From contig JAIBCA010000097.1 in the NCBI GenBank assembly GCA_019694345.1, positions 1 through 44,258 of the forward strand: DNA of 44,258 bases. The letters run 5' to 3'. A model generated the notes under the pieces. That model was not told where the DNA came from and did not search any database. It saw only the letters and a list, made by a program, of their open reading frames with translations. The DNA is from Pyrinomonadaceae bacterium (GTDB lineage Bacteria; Acidobacteriota; Blastocatellia; Pyrinomonadales; Pyrinomonadaceae). Position numbers and translations under genes: made by a program. Shown piece after piece: positions 1-11,230 of this stretch (position 1 is the stretch's first letter; each line of letters begins with the position of its first letter).

Positions 1-51
1 CTGCTTCAGGATCCCGATTACCTGCGTCTCACTGAACTTCGATCTCGTCAT
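1..51 (-). CDS. IS3-family transposase OrfA, N-terminal 17 residues only
   Basis: The partial product begins MTRSKFSETQVIGILKQ. This is the characteristic opening of the helix-turn-helix OrfA (InsE/InsN-like) protein of IS3-family elements, which binds the terminal repeats and is extended by frameshifting into the DDE transposase OrfAB. A strong purine-rich ribosome site (GGAGGAGG) lies about 8-16 bases before the ATG, supporting this start. The rest is cut off by the window edge, so I cannot tell whether the element is intact. Confidence 0.7.
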   Translation of the reverse strand, partial: MTRSKFSETQVIGILKQ

Positions 52-127
52 TTCCAGTCCTCCTCCTACTTCCTACCCTGACCGGAAACTCTATTCTTGT
101 CTGGTACTATTTTATGGGAGGGTTACA
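1..127 (-). mobile_element. End of an IS3-family insertion sequence (partial, runs off the window)
   Basis: The minus strand carries the start of an IS3-type OrfA at 51, and upstream of it a non-coding stretch ending in TGTAACCCTCCC read from position 127. IS3-family ends usually begin with TG, so I place the element boundary at about 127/128. Immediately beyond it an RHS-repeat reading frame begins abruptly, as expected if the element landed inside an RHS gene. The other end and most of the element lie outside the window, so neither the second inverted repeat nor a target duplication can be checked. The boundary is an inference accurate to a few bases. Confidence 0.55.
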
Positions 128-319
128 GTCTGCAATCCGACCATCTCGACCAGCACAAACCGCATTTCACAGAGCGGCTACAGCTTTGATGCAAACGGCA
201 ATCTGACGGCCAACGCGGAGGGTGAGCGCTTTTCTTACGATGCCGAAAATCATCAGACGGAGTATTTCGATTCGAGTAACAGCGGCAGCACGCCGGATGC
301 GACCTACTATTATTCATGA
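128..319 (+). pseudogene. RHS/YD-repeat protein fragment interrupted by the IS
   Basis: Frame 128-319 reads through SGYSFDANGNL, EGERFSYDAENHQTE and ATYYYS before a TGA. These are classic YD/RHS repeat signatures (YDANGNL, YDAENRQ, YYYDGDG) found in large secreted or cell-surface toxin-delivery and wall-associated proteins. The piece lacks any start and begins at the IS boundary. It ends just where the next repeat would continue with a DGDG-type motif, so it is truncated on both sides. Bases 320-416 beyond it are AT-rich and show nothing I recognise. This is a relic, not a functional gene. Confidence 0.75.
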
Positions 320-416
320 AAAGGTCAACTCACATAAGTATTGATATTTGATAACTTAGAGAAACCCATAGTGTGCAAGTTCGAGATATATATCACCTTA
401 TTGCAGTTTTAGGCGG

Positions 417-620
417 TCAGGCGATGTTGGGCCTGGGAGCGGACTTCGAGCGTTTGGCTTCGAGTTTTTGGAAACGAAGCAGAAGCCTTTCGGTATGTTG
501 CGAGAGGATGTGTTCCCAGTCGGTCTCGGTCGGCCGGGTGGGGTCGAAGACGAGATCTGACGCCGGGATGATCGGCGCCAAAGGATCTTGGAGATGTCTC
601 GCCCGCTGATCGACGATCAC
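417..620 (-). CDS. Unrecognised short ORF, possibly a gene remnant
   Basis: From a GTG at 620 the frame encodes 67 residues, with segments such as YKVIVDQRARHLQDP just around the start and RPTETDWEHIL inside. The frame stays open further upstream, past 700, where it would run into the small membrane-protein gene. I do not recognise a family. Composition looks protein-like rather than random, but no ribosome site is evident and the stretch lies between an RHS relic and the clpA operon. A C-terminal remnant of a mobile-element or accessory gene is the most cautious reading. Confidence 0.25.
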   Translation of the reverse strand: MIVDQRARHLQDPLAPIIPASDLVFDPTRPTETDWEHILSQHTERLLLRFQKLEAKRSKSAPRPNIA

Positions 621-729
621 TTTGTAGAGCCGCTCAGCATCGAGAGCTGACTGTTTTGTTATTTGAGCTTTGAGTTTAGTTCCCTGAATGCCGATGCCGG
701 TTCCGTAAAGAGCGGAGCGTGTCCGAGCG

Positions 730-894
730 TCAATTCGGCTGTGCGGGGGCCGGTTGGGCGGCAGTGTTTTGCTGGGTTTCGGGCGGCGGTGCGGGCGACA
801 GTACCCAGAAGAAAAGGATACATACCAGCGTTCCGATCAGGCAGCCGATCAATGCCGAAATTATCGCCGTTTTCAGGTTTCGTTCTTTTGCCAT
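730..894 (-). CDS. 54-residue single-pass membrane protein coupled to clpA
   Basis: The ATG at 894 lies one base after the clpA TAA (TAATATG), so translation is almost certainly coupled to clpA. The product begins MAKERNLKTAIIS, has one strongly hydrophobic helix at about residues 10-32 (IISALIGCLIGTL then VCILFFWVL), and ends in a Pro/Ala/Gln-rich tail (PAPPPETQQ... APAQPN). Basic residues before the helix predict an N-in orientation with the proline-rich tail outside. I know of no characterised family. Its position suggests a small membrane partner or tether made together with ClpA, but that is inference; it could also be an unrelated envelope peptide sharing the transcript. Confidence 0.6.
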   Translation of the reverse strand: MAKERNLKTAIISALIGCLIGTLVCILFFWVLSPAPPPETQQNTAAQPAPAQPN

Positions 895-895
895 A

Positions 896-3139
<2,244 letters not shown>

Positions 3140-3194
3140 CGTAGGTATATCTTAGCAGTTTTCGCCCGGCAGAAAGCAAAAAATCGCGAGCATT

Positions 3195-4112
3195 TTAGAC
3201 CGTCCGCACGCCGTGGGGGCTGATCCGCGAGACGTAAGTGTTGAAATCAATGCCGGTTGGGGCGTAAACGATATTCATCGCTTCTTGGACAAATTCGGCG
3301 ATCTCGCGCGACTCGCTGAGCATGAAGACCGACGGCCCGCTGCCCGAAATGCCGCCGCCGATAGCACCGGCGGCGAGGCTTGCGGACTTGAGTTCGTCAA
3401 ATCTCGGGATCAGGGCCCGGCGGGCCGGTTCGACAATAGTATCGACCATCGAGCGTGCCAGCAGGTCGAGGTCACCGGTCGAGAGAGCCGCGACAAATGC
3501 TCCCAGATTGCTCCAGTTGCGAACCGCTTCGCGAAGCGGCACGTCCTTTGGCAGTATCGCTCGTGCCTCAGAGGTCTTGACCTCGATCTGCGGATGGATG
3601 ACGGTCGCGAAGAGCTCGGGAAAGGCGATCTCGACGATATCGAGCGGCCCGGACGAACGCACCAGCGTGAAACCGCCGTAGATGCAAGGCGCAAGGTTAT
3701 CGGCGTGACGCGAGCCCGAAGCGATCATCTCGCCCGCCATCGCCAGTTCGACAAGCTCGACGTTTGAGAACCGATGTTCCAAAAGCCGGTTGGCGGCGAC
3801 GACCGCCCCGCACGCACTCGCCGAACTCGACCCGATGCCGCTGCCGGGCTTGATATGCTTGACGATCTCGACCTCAAAGCCAAAATCGATTTCGGCCGCG
3901 TCGATCAGCGCCTGCAGGGCGACGCCGGCTACGTTGAGCTTCGGGTCGGTGGGCAGGCCATAATCGTCGCGGTGCGTGATGCGAATGACCGGCTCGGGGA
4001 TCTTGCGAACGGTCATCTCGTCAAACGGCCCGTCGAGTGCAAACCCCAGACAGTCGAATCCGCAGACGACATTTGATACCGTGGCCGGTGACTGAACAGT
4101 GATCTGGTCCAT
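3195..4112 (-). CDS. thrB: Homoserine kinase
   Basis: This 305-residue GHMP-superfamily kinase phosphorylates homoserine with ATP, the penultimate step of threonine synthesis. The ATP-binding glycine/serine loop KPGSGIGSSSASACG is at about residues 88-103, and a C-terminal glycine-rich GGGISGSGPSVF matches GHMP motif 3. The N-terminal VQSPATVSNVVCGFD is typical of ThrB. The ATG at 4112 gives the expected length. It is divergent from thrC-thrA, separated by only 67 bases, so the threonine genes likely share a control region although they do not form one operon. Transcription may continue into clpA downstream. Confidence 0.95.
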   Translation of the reverse strand: MDQITVQSPATVSNVVCGFDCLGFALDGPFDEMTVRKIPEPVIRITHRDDYGLPTDPKLNVAGVALQALIDAAEIDFGFEVEIVKHIKPGSGIGSSSASACGAVVAANRLLEHRFSNVELVELAMAGEMIASGSRHADNLAPCIYGGFTLVRSSGPLDIVEIAFPELFATVIHPQIEVKTSEARAILPKDVPLREAVRNWSNLGAFVAALSTGDLDLLARSMVDTIVEPARRALIPRFDELKSASLAAGAIGGGISGSGPSVFMLSESREIAEFVQEAMNIVYAPTGIDFNTYVSRISPHGVRTV

Positions 4113-4179
4113 ATTTTCGCAAAAGGGGCTGAACCGTTATATCATTTAGAGGACGGGACCGCGGCCCAAATTCTCGCCG

Positions 4180-5472
4180 ATGCACTACTTTAGCACAAAC
4201 CGAAGATCGCCTCACGCGTCGTTTAGGGATGCGGTTCTGAATGGGCAGCCGGACGATAAGGGGCTCTATTTTCCTTCCGAGATCGTGTCGCTGACGCACG
4301 ATTTTCTGGACGAGCTTCATGATTCGGCAAACGAGAAGATCGCGTTTGACGTCATACGGCCGTACGTCGGCGGCGAGATACCGGACGACGAGCTTTTCGA
4401 GATATGCCGGCAGACCGTCGATTTTGATTTTCCGCTCGTCGAGTTGACCGACAGCATCTCGGCGCTTGAGCTGTTTCACGGGCCGACACTTGCATTCAAG
4501 GATGTCGGTGCAAGGTTCATGAGCCGCTGCCTCAGGTACTTTGCGGCACAGCGCAAGCAAAAGACGGTCGTCCTCGTCGCCACGTCCGGCGATACGGGCG
4601 GTGCGGTGGCGGCCGGATTTCACGGTGTCGAGGGCGTCGAGGTCGTGATACTTTACCCAAGCGGCAAGGTCAGCAACGTCCAGGAACTGCAGTTGACGAC
4701 GCTTGGCGGCAATGTGACCACATTGGAATTACACGGCACTTTTGACGATTGTCAGGCGATCGTCAAACGGGCTTTGGCCGACGACGAGATACGCTCGCGG
4801 CATCATGTGACATCGGCCAATTCGATCAACATCGCGCGCTGGCTGCCGCAGCAGTTCTATTACTTTTACGCAATCAAACAGTGGAGCGGCCGACCGCCGG
4901 TCATCTCGGTCCCGAGCGGTAATTTCGGCAATCTGGCATCAGGCATTCTGGCCCATATCTCGGGCCTGCCGGTCAAGAAATTTATCGCCGCCTGCAATGC
5001 CAACGATGTCGTACCGCGATTTATCAGGACGGCAAGCTACGAGCCGCGGCCATCGGTCGCAACGATCTCAAACGCGATGGACGTTGGTGCGCCGAGCAAT
5101 TTCGTCAGGATACTCGAAATATTCGAGCACGACTTTCCGTTTTTGATCAACAAGCTCGAGGCCGACAGCATCTCGGACGAAACGACCGCCGCGACGATGC
5201 GCGAGGTTTATGCACAATGTAATTACATTCTCGATCCGCACGGGGCCGTCGGTTATAGGGCTCTAGCCGACCATATCGAGCGGCACCCGGACGAAAAGGG
5301 AATATTTCTGGAAACGGCTCATCCGGTCAAATTTGACTCGGTAAATGAGATAATCGGGACGGCGGGCGAAGTTCCGGCCCAGGTCGCCGACCTTTTGACC
5401 AAGCAAAAGCAAAGCACGCCTGTCGAGAACGATTATGACGAGGTGCGCAAAGTGCTGTTGAGCAAACTATGA
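4180..5472 (+). CDS. thrC: Threonine synthase
   Basis: The 430-residue PLP enzyme converts O-phosphohomoserine to threonine. The PLP-binding lysine is K107 in GPTLAFKDVGARF. The cofactor phosphate loop is SGDTGGAV, and the N-terminal YFSTNRRSPHASF...GLYFP matches the long ThrC type of E. coli and fungi. Start 4180 gives the expected N terminus, but the nearest purine run (GAGG) lies about 25 bases upstream, so initiation is probably weak or uses a different signal. The stop overlaps the thrA start (ATGA), indicating translational coupling. Confidence 0.95.
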   Translation: MHYFSTNRRSPHASFRDAVLNGQPDDKGLYFPSEIVSLTHDFLDELHDSANEKIAFDVIRPYVGGEIPDDELFEICRQTVDFDFPLVELTDSISALELFHGPTLAFKDVGARFMSRCLRYFAAQRKQKTVVLVATSGDTGGAVAAGFHGVEGVEVVILYPSGKVSNVQELQLTTLGGNVTTLELHGTFDDCQAIVKRALADDEIRSRHHVTSANSINIARWLPQQFYYFYAIKQWSGRPPVISVPSGNFGNLASGILAHISGLPVKKFIAACNANDVVPRFIRTASYEPRPSVATISNAMDVGAPSNFVRILEIFEHDFPFLINKLEADSISDETTAATMREVYAQCNYILDPHGAVGYRALADHIERHPDEKGIFLETAHPVKFDSVNEIIGTAGEVPAQVADLLTKQKQSTPVENDYDEVRKVLLSKL

Positions 5473-7910
5473 AGGTCCTAAAGTTTGGAGGGTCGTCGGT
5501 CGGCAGTGCCGAAACGATCGAAAAAGTAACGGCGATAATCCGCGAAGCGGCGGAAGGCGGCGAATGCGCCGTCATATTGTCGGCGATGCAGGGGACGACA
5601 GACGCCCTCATCGAAGCCGGCCGCTCAGCCGAACGCGGTGACGACGGCTATCTCGAAATTTTGAGCAGGATCGGCGACGCTCACGCCGAAACGATCAGGA
5701 AACTGTTTGGCGATGTCAGCTCGAACGCCGTCGCTGATTTTGTCGATGATACACTCCGCGAACTAGAGAATCTGTGTGAGGGCGTGAGGCTCGTCCGCGA
5801 GTTGACGCCCAAGACGCTCGACCGCATATTGAGTTTCGGCGAGATCGTTTCATCGCGGATCGTCGCTGAGAGGCTCAGCCGGCAAGGCGTTTCGAATGAA
5901 TGGATCGATAGCCGCCGCCTTATTTGTACTGATTCAAACTACGGTTTTGCGGCGGTCGATTTTGCGCGGACCGACCTCCAGATCCGTGACCATTTTGGCG
6001 AATCGGCAGCAAACCTGCATATTCTGCCGGGCTTTATCGCGGCAGATCCCGCCGGACACACCACCACGCTCGGCCGCGGCGGCTCGGACTATACAGCCGC
6101 GATCATCGCCGCCGCACTCGGGGCTGAGGTGCTCGAGATATGGACCGACGTTTCGGGAATGATGACGGCCGACCCGCGATTTGTCCGCAATGTGAAGCAG
6201 ATATCGCACATAACCTACCGTGAGGCGATGGAACTGTCGCACTTTGGAGCTAAGGTCATATATCCGCCGACCATCCAACCGGTGATGGCAAAGGGAATAC
6301 CGGTTCTCGTCAAAAATACATTCGAGCCGGACGACCACGGCACTCTGATCGAGTCGGAATCGTCGGCTGAGAAAGAGATAATTCGCGGCATCACGAGCAT
6401 CGACAAGATCGCGGTCCTTAGTCTCGAGGGCAGTGGAATGGTGGGCATTCCGGGCTTTTCAAAGCGGCTGTTTGACGCGCTCTCGCGAGCGAGGATCAAC
6501 GTCATTCTGATCACACAAAGTTCGTCCGAACACTCGATCTGCGTCGCCATCGAGGAAAGGTCCGCCGACATGGCCAAAATGACCGTCGATCACGAGTTTG
6601 AGAACGAGATCGCGGTCGGCCGCATCGACCCGCTGCGCGTCGAACGCGGATTTTCGATCCTTGCCCTGGTCGGTGACAATATGAAGTCGCACACCGGCGT
6701 CAGCGGCAAGATGTTTACCACGCTTGGGCACAACGGCATAAATATCCACGCCATTGCGCAGGGATCGAGCGAACGCAATATCTCGGCGATCATTGCATCG
6801 GCCGATGTCCGCAAGGCGGTCAACACGCTGCACGAGGAGTTTTTTTCGGACGGCAGCAAACAGATCAACCTTTTTGTCGCCGGCGTCGGTACGGTCGGTT
6901 CCAGGCTGATGGAACAGATCCGCAGCCAGCACGAACATCTGCTGGCGGAATTGCGGCTCAATTTGCGCGTCGTAGGCATTGCCAACAGCCGCTGCGCCGT
7001 CGTCGATGAAGACGGTCTCGAGCTCAGCCGATACAAAGACGACCTCGCGGCCGCCGAGCCGATGACAGTTGCCGCGTTTACGGACAAGATATCAGAGCTC
7101 AACCTGCGCAACTCGATCTTCGTCGACGTGACGGCAAGCCCCGAGGTCGTCGAAACCTATCCGAAGCTGCTCTCAAGGGCGGTTTCGGTCATCGCCTGCA
7201 ACAAGATCGCCGCATCGTCCGAATTTAACAGCTATCGCCGGCTAAAGGACCTTTCGCGAGAGTACGGGGCAAACTTTTTCTTCGAGACCAACGTCGGGGC
7301 GGGACTGCCGGTCATACACACGCTCAACGATCTGTTGAGCAGCGGCGACAAAGTGCGGCGGATCGAGGCGGTACTGTCGGGCACGCTCAATTTTGTCTTC
7401 AATAACTACGACGGTTCGCGCAAGTTCGCCGACGTCGTCCGTCAGGCCCAGGCCGAGGGCTACACCGAGCCTGACCCACGCCTCGACCTCAGCGGTACGG
7501 ACGTCGCGCGAAAGATATTGATACTCGCCCGCGAGGCCGGCAACCGGATGGAGATCGGTGACATTGAGAACGAAGGATTTCTGCCGGGGTCGTGCCTCGA
7601 GGGGACGGTCGAGGATTTTTACAACGAACTTGACCGGCACGAGGCCCACTTTCGAGCCCTGCTCGACGATGCCGCCGGCAAAGGCCTGGCGTTGAAGTAC
7701 ATCGCATCATTCGACGACGGACGTGCAAAGGTCGGGCTCCGCTCGATCGGGCCCGACCATAATTTTGCCAACCTCTCCGGCAAGGATAACGCCGTACTCT
7801 TTTACACCAACCGCTACCCCGAGCAGCCGCTCGTCATCAAAGGTGCCGGTGCCGGTGCTGACGTGACCGCCGCCGGCGTATTTGCCGACATCATCCGCGC
7901 GTCGCGATGA
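5469..7910 (+). CDS. thrA: Bifunctional aspartokinase / homoserine dehydrogenase
   Basis: The 813-residue fusion catalyses the first and third steps of the aspartate pathway. The aspartokinase domain (about 1-290) opens with KFGGSSVGSAETI and contains GRGGSDYTAAI. Two ACT-type regulatory segments follow (about 310-455, including the VALVGDNM-like block LALVGDNMKSHTGVSGK). The homoserine dehydrogenase domain begins at about 465 with the NAD(P) loop VAGVGTVGS and carries the VLSGTLNFVF block near 637. Length equals E. coli ThrA/MetL. ACT domains predict allosteric feedback by pathway amino acids; I cannot assign threonine or lysine specificity. It overlaps thrC by four bases. Confidence 0.95.
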   Translation: MKVLKFGGSSVGSAETIEKVTAIIREAAEGGECAVILSAMQGTTDALIEAGRSAERGDDGYLEILSRIGDAHAETIRKLFGDVSSNAVADFVDDTLRELENLCEGVRLVRELTPKTLDRILSFGEIVSSRIVAERLSRQGVSNEWIDSRRLICTDSNYGFAAVDFARTDLQIRDHFGESAANLHILPGFIAADPAGHTTTLGRGGSDYTAAIIAAALGAEVLEIWTDVSGMMTADPRFVRNVKQISHITYREAMELSHFGAKVIYPPTIQPVMAKGIPVLVKNTFEPDDHGTLIESESSAEKEIIRGITSIDKIAVLSLEGSGMVGIPGFSKRLFDALSRARINVILITQSSSEHSICVAIEERSADMAKMTVDHEFENEIAVGRIDPLRVERGFSILALVGDNMKSHTGVSGKMFTTLGHNGINIHAIAQGSSERNISAIIASADVRKAVNTLHEEFFSDGSKQINLFVAGVGTVGSRLMEQIRSQHEHLLAELRLNLRVVGIANSRCAVVDEDGLELSRYKDDLAAAEPMTVAAFTDKISELNLRNSIFVDVTASPEVVETYPKLLSRAVSVIACNKIAASSEFNSYRRLKDLSREYGANFFFETNVGAGLPVIHTLNDLLSSGDKVRRIEAVLSGTLNFVFNNYDGSRKFADVVRQAQAEGYTEPDPRLDLSGTDVARKILILAREAGNRMEIGDIENEGFLPGSCLEGTVEDFYNELDRHEAHFRALLDDAAGKGLALKYIASFDDGRAKVGLRSIGPDHNFANLSGKDNAVLFYTNRYPEQPLVIKGAGAGADVTAAGVFADIIRASR

Positions 7911-7944
7911 TCGAACAAAATGGTCGAACCGTCGGCCCTCACTG

Positions 7945-8832
7945 TCAATCCAGATGGCCGAATTTTCCCGATTGAAAATCGTGGATCGCCTGGACGATCT
8001 CCTCTTGCGTATTCATCAGGAACGGGCCGTACTGGGCGATCGGTTCGTTGAGAGGTTCGCCGCTCATGACCAACAAAACACTATCTTCGACGGCGGTGAC
8101 GGTGATGTGCTCGCCCTCGCGTTCGAAAAGTGCAAGGTGGTCGGTCGCCAGCGTCTCGGCGCCATTGAACTTCGCCGAGCCCTCGATCGCAAGTATCGCC
8201 GTAGTGTAGCCAGCCGGATAGTCCAACTCGAGTGTCTCGCCCTTTTTCAACTTCAGGTTATAGAGATGCACCGGCGAGAATGTCGTCGCCGGGCCTTTTA
8301 CGCCGTTGTATTCGCCGGCGATGATCTCGACCTCGCCGCCGAGCGGCAATTTGACGCGAGCCATTTCGGCATTCGTGATCGCCTGATACTTGGGCTCGGT
8401 CATCTTGTACCTAGCCGGCAGATTGACCCAAAGCTGGACCATCTGGAACGGCCCGCCCTGCCGGTTGTATTCCTGCTCGTGATACTCCTTATGCAGCAGA
8501 CCGCTGCCCGCGGTCATCCATTGAACGTCGCCTTCGCCGATGATGCCGCCGCCGCCGCGGCTGTCGTGGTGCTCGACCTTACCTTTGTAGGCGATCGTCA
8601 CCGTCTCAAATCCGCGATGCGGATGCGGCCCGACGCCAAACGGCTCTTCACGCGGCGGAAACTCGGACAAAGCGTTGTAGTCAAGCAGGAAAAACGGGCT
8701 CATCCGTGCTCCGGTCAACGGACCGTGCGGGAAAAACCCATGAACATCAAATCCGTCGCCGACCCAATGCCTGGGTGGCGGAGCGACAATACGTTCGACC
8801 TTTTTAGTAACCGCTGAGACCTTAGCTTTCAT
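7945..8832 (-). CDS. Pirin family bicupin protein
   Basis: A 295-residue double-cupin protein. The metal ligands of the pirin N-terminal cupin are visible: H70 and H72 in GPHPHRGFETV, and H114 and E116 in GLLHKEYHE, matching the two-His, His, Glu pattern of human pirin and E. coli YhhW. Family members bind iron, and some have quercetin 2,3-dioxygenase activity; the substrate here is unknown. A ribosome site (CAGGAG) precedes the ATG. It is the last gene of a minus-strand run after the O-methyltransferase. The 143-base gap between them holds no gene I trust. Pirin and thrA converge with 34 bases between them. Confidence 0.9.
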   Translation of the reverse strand: MKAKVSAVTKKVERIVAPPPRHWVGDGFDVHGFFPHGPLTGARMSPFFLLDYNALSEFPPREEPFGVGPHPHRGFETVTIAYKGKVEHHDSRGGGGIIGEGDVQWMTAGSGLLHKEYHEQEYNRQGGPFQMVQLWVNLPARYKMTEPKYQAITNAEMARVKLPLGGEVEIIAGEYNGVKGPATTFSPVHLYNLKLKKGETLELDYPAGYTTAILAIEGSAKFNGAETLATDHLALFEREGEHITVTAVEDSVLLVMSGEPLNEPIAQYGPFLMNTQEEIVQAIHDFQSGKFGHLD

Positions 8833-8975
8833 AATATTCTCCTGGCTTCGGCGTCTTCGTCGCCGATCTATATGAAGATCTTACGCGGGCCGGTGCAAAT
8901 GCACATCGGCAAATCCGGTTACAAACGCCTCATACTTTTGGATGAGGAAAAGCAAAAGGCCGATGCCGCAATGAG

Positions 8976-9608
8976 TCAGATCTTTCTGGCTACCATCAGC
9001 CCGTCGCGGATCGGAAGCAAGATGTTCTCGACGCGGCTGTCGGCAAGTACTTTCCGGTTGTAATCGTGAAGCGCCCGAGTGTTTTCGTCCATATCAGGTT
9101 CGATGACCTTACCACTCCAGAGCACATTGTCGGCGATGATAAATCCGCCGGGCCGGACCTTGCCGATGACGAGGTCATAATAGGTCGAATAGTTTGGCTT
9201 ATCGGCGTCGATGAAAACAAGATCGAACGTTTCATCGAGCGAGGGTATGATCTCGGTCGCAAATCCAAGGTGAAACTCGATGTGGTCCGCGTACTCGCTC
9301 TTTTCGACAAACGAGCGTGCAACGGCGTTGGTGTCTTCCTGTATGTCCAATGTGATTACTTTGCCGCCGTCGGCAAGTCCCTCGGCAAAACACAACGCCG
9401 AATAGCCTAGATACGTGCCGATCTCGAGCACTACTTGCGGCCGTATCATATGCGAAAACATCGACAGCAGGCGGCCCTGAACAAAGCCCGAGAGCATCGA
9501 TCTGTCTTCGAAATTGGCGTAGCAATGCTCACGCAGTTCGCGGAGCACGCCGCTCTCGTCGGATGTGAAACTCTCAGCGTAATCAATGATCTCTTGAGAA
9601 AAAGCCAT
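8976..9608 (-). CDS. Class I SAM-dependent O-methyltransferase (caffeoyl-CoA OMT type)
   Basis: I start this 210-residue protein at ATG 9608 (MAFSQEIIDY), because upstream in-frame sequence overlaps the response-regulator gene and looks random. The SAM-binding motif LEIGTYLGYSALCFA lies at residues 61-75, and the metal/catalytic block FIDADKPNYSTYYD at about 132-145, as in small Mg-dependent catechol or caffeoyl-CoA O-methyltransferases (Methyltransf_3, YrrM-like). It presumably transfers a methyl group to a hydroxyl on a small aromatic or similar substrate in the cytoplasm. It follows the response regulator by 50 bases on the same strand. Confidence 0.92.
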   Translation of the reverse strand: MAFSQEIIDYAESFTSDESGVLRELREHCYANFEDRSMLSGFVQGRLLSMFSHMIRPQVVLEIGTYLGYSALCFAEGLADGGKVITLDIQEDTNAVARSFVEKSEYADHIEFHLGFATEIIPSLDETFDLVFIDADKPNYSTYYDLVIGKVRPGGFIIADNVLWSGKVIEPDMDENTRALHDYNRKVLADSRVENILLPIRDGLMVARKI

Positions 9609-9658
9609 AGCGTCTTGATAGTCGAATTTGCCGCCTGCCCACGAGAGGCGGTGCCGGC

Positions 9659-10288
9659 CTAAATGTCTATTCTGACAAGCCCGCGTTTGATGGCGGTCAT
9701 TGTTGCCGATGTGCGGTCTGACACGCCGATCTTTGAAAAAATGTTCTGAATGTGTGTTTTGACGGTATTTTCGGAAACGTCGAGGGCAAATGCGATCTCC
9801 TTGTTCGACATACCGCCGACGACCATCCGCAGTACGTTCGATTCGGCGGGGGTCAGTTCTTCCTTGCCGACGTGCTCGCTGAGTATACGGGCGATGTCGT
9901 CCGGGATGTACTTGCGGCCGGCGGTGACGGTCCGGATCGCATCGACCAGTTCGGCGGGCGAAACGTCTTTGCAAATGTAGCCCGCGGCACCTTTCTTGAG
10001 GGCCTTGGCGATCTCAGCGTCGCCCGCGTGTTCGGCAAGTACAATGATCTTAGCCTTTGGCCTCTCCGCAAAGTACCTATCAAGGTCGTCGATCGAGCAC
10101 GATTCCGGAAATCGAAGGCCCAGAACCGTGACGTCCGGACTCAGATCGCGAAACAACGCAGACCCGTCCGCGAGGTTGTCGGCCTCACCGATGATATCGA
10201 TATCATCCATCTCGGCGACCACCGCCCGCACACCGAGTCGTGTCAGCGGTTGGTTTTCGATCAAAAGTAGGCCGATGCTCACGTCCAT
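9659..10288 (-). CDS. NarL/LuxR-type response regulator with a degenerate receiver
   Basis: The 209-residue protein has a receiver domain (1-125) and a canonical LuxR helix-turn-helix (145-205: LTPAESNVLRMV, SNKEIAFALDVSENTVKTHIQNI). In the receiver the phosphoacceptor position is glycine: PDVTVLGLRFP, with G57 where NarL-type proteins have Asp. The acidic pair is E11-N12 instead of Asp-Asp, and the switch Thr/Ser is A85 (IIVLAEH). Only the lysine K107 (GYICKD) is retained. It therefore cannot be phosphorylated in the usual way and probably works constitutively or through another signal. No histidine kinase is nearby. It starts 18 bases after the truncated alaS on the same strand. Confidence 0.9.
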   Translation of the reverse strand: MDVSIGLLLIENQPLTRLGVRAVVAEMDDIDIIGEADNLADGSALFRDLSPDVTVLGLRFPESCSIDDLDRYFAERPKAKIIVLAEHAGDAEIAKALKKGAAGYICKDVSPAELVDAIRTVTAGRKYIPDDIARILSEHVGKEELTPAESNVLRMVVGGMSNKEIAFALDVSENTVKTHIQNIFSKIGVSDRTSATMTAIKRGLVRIDI

Positions 10289-10306
10289 AGGGTCACGCAG
10301 TGGGGA

Positions 10307-11137
<831 letters not shown>

Positions 11138-11176
11138 TTAACACAAAGCAATTATTCGTTGCATCGCCAACTCAAA

Positions 11177-11207
11177 GCGGCCGGAGATCACAGAGAGATC
11201 CGGCCGC
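11177..11207 (-). terminator. GC-rich perfect hairpin between msrB and the alaS core gene
   Basis: GCGGCCGGA (11177-11185) pairs perfectly with TCCGGCCGC (11199-11207) around a 13-base loop that can itself pair (GATC/GATC). On the minus strand it follows the msrB stop by 24 bases and is trailed by CTTTGAGTT, a weak T-rich tail. It probably terminates or attenuates msrB transcripts before alaS-core. Confidence 0.6.
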
Positions 11208-11230
11208 CCGCTACTATTGAAGGAGTTGTT

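Noticed and set aside
8872..9063. Plus-strand ORF of 63 residues between pirin and the O-methyltransferase
   Set aside because: It runs into the 3' end of the O-methyltransferase gene antisense, has no ribosome site and no recognisable motif; the gap itself shows nothing firm.
10289..10306. Continuation of alaS by frameshift across the response-regulator junction
   Set aside because: The next 18 bases already lead to the response-regulator ATG and no frame encodes the AlaRS tRNA-binding region there.
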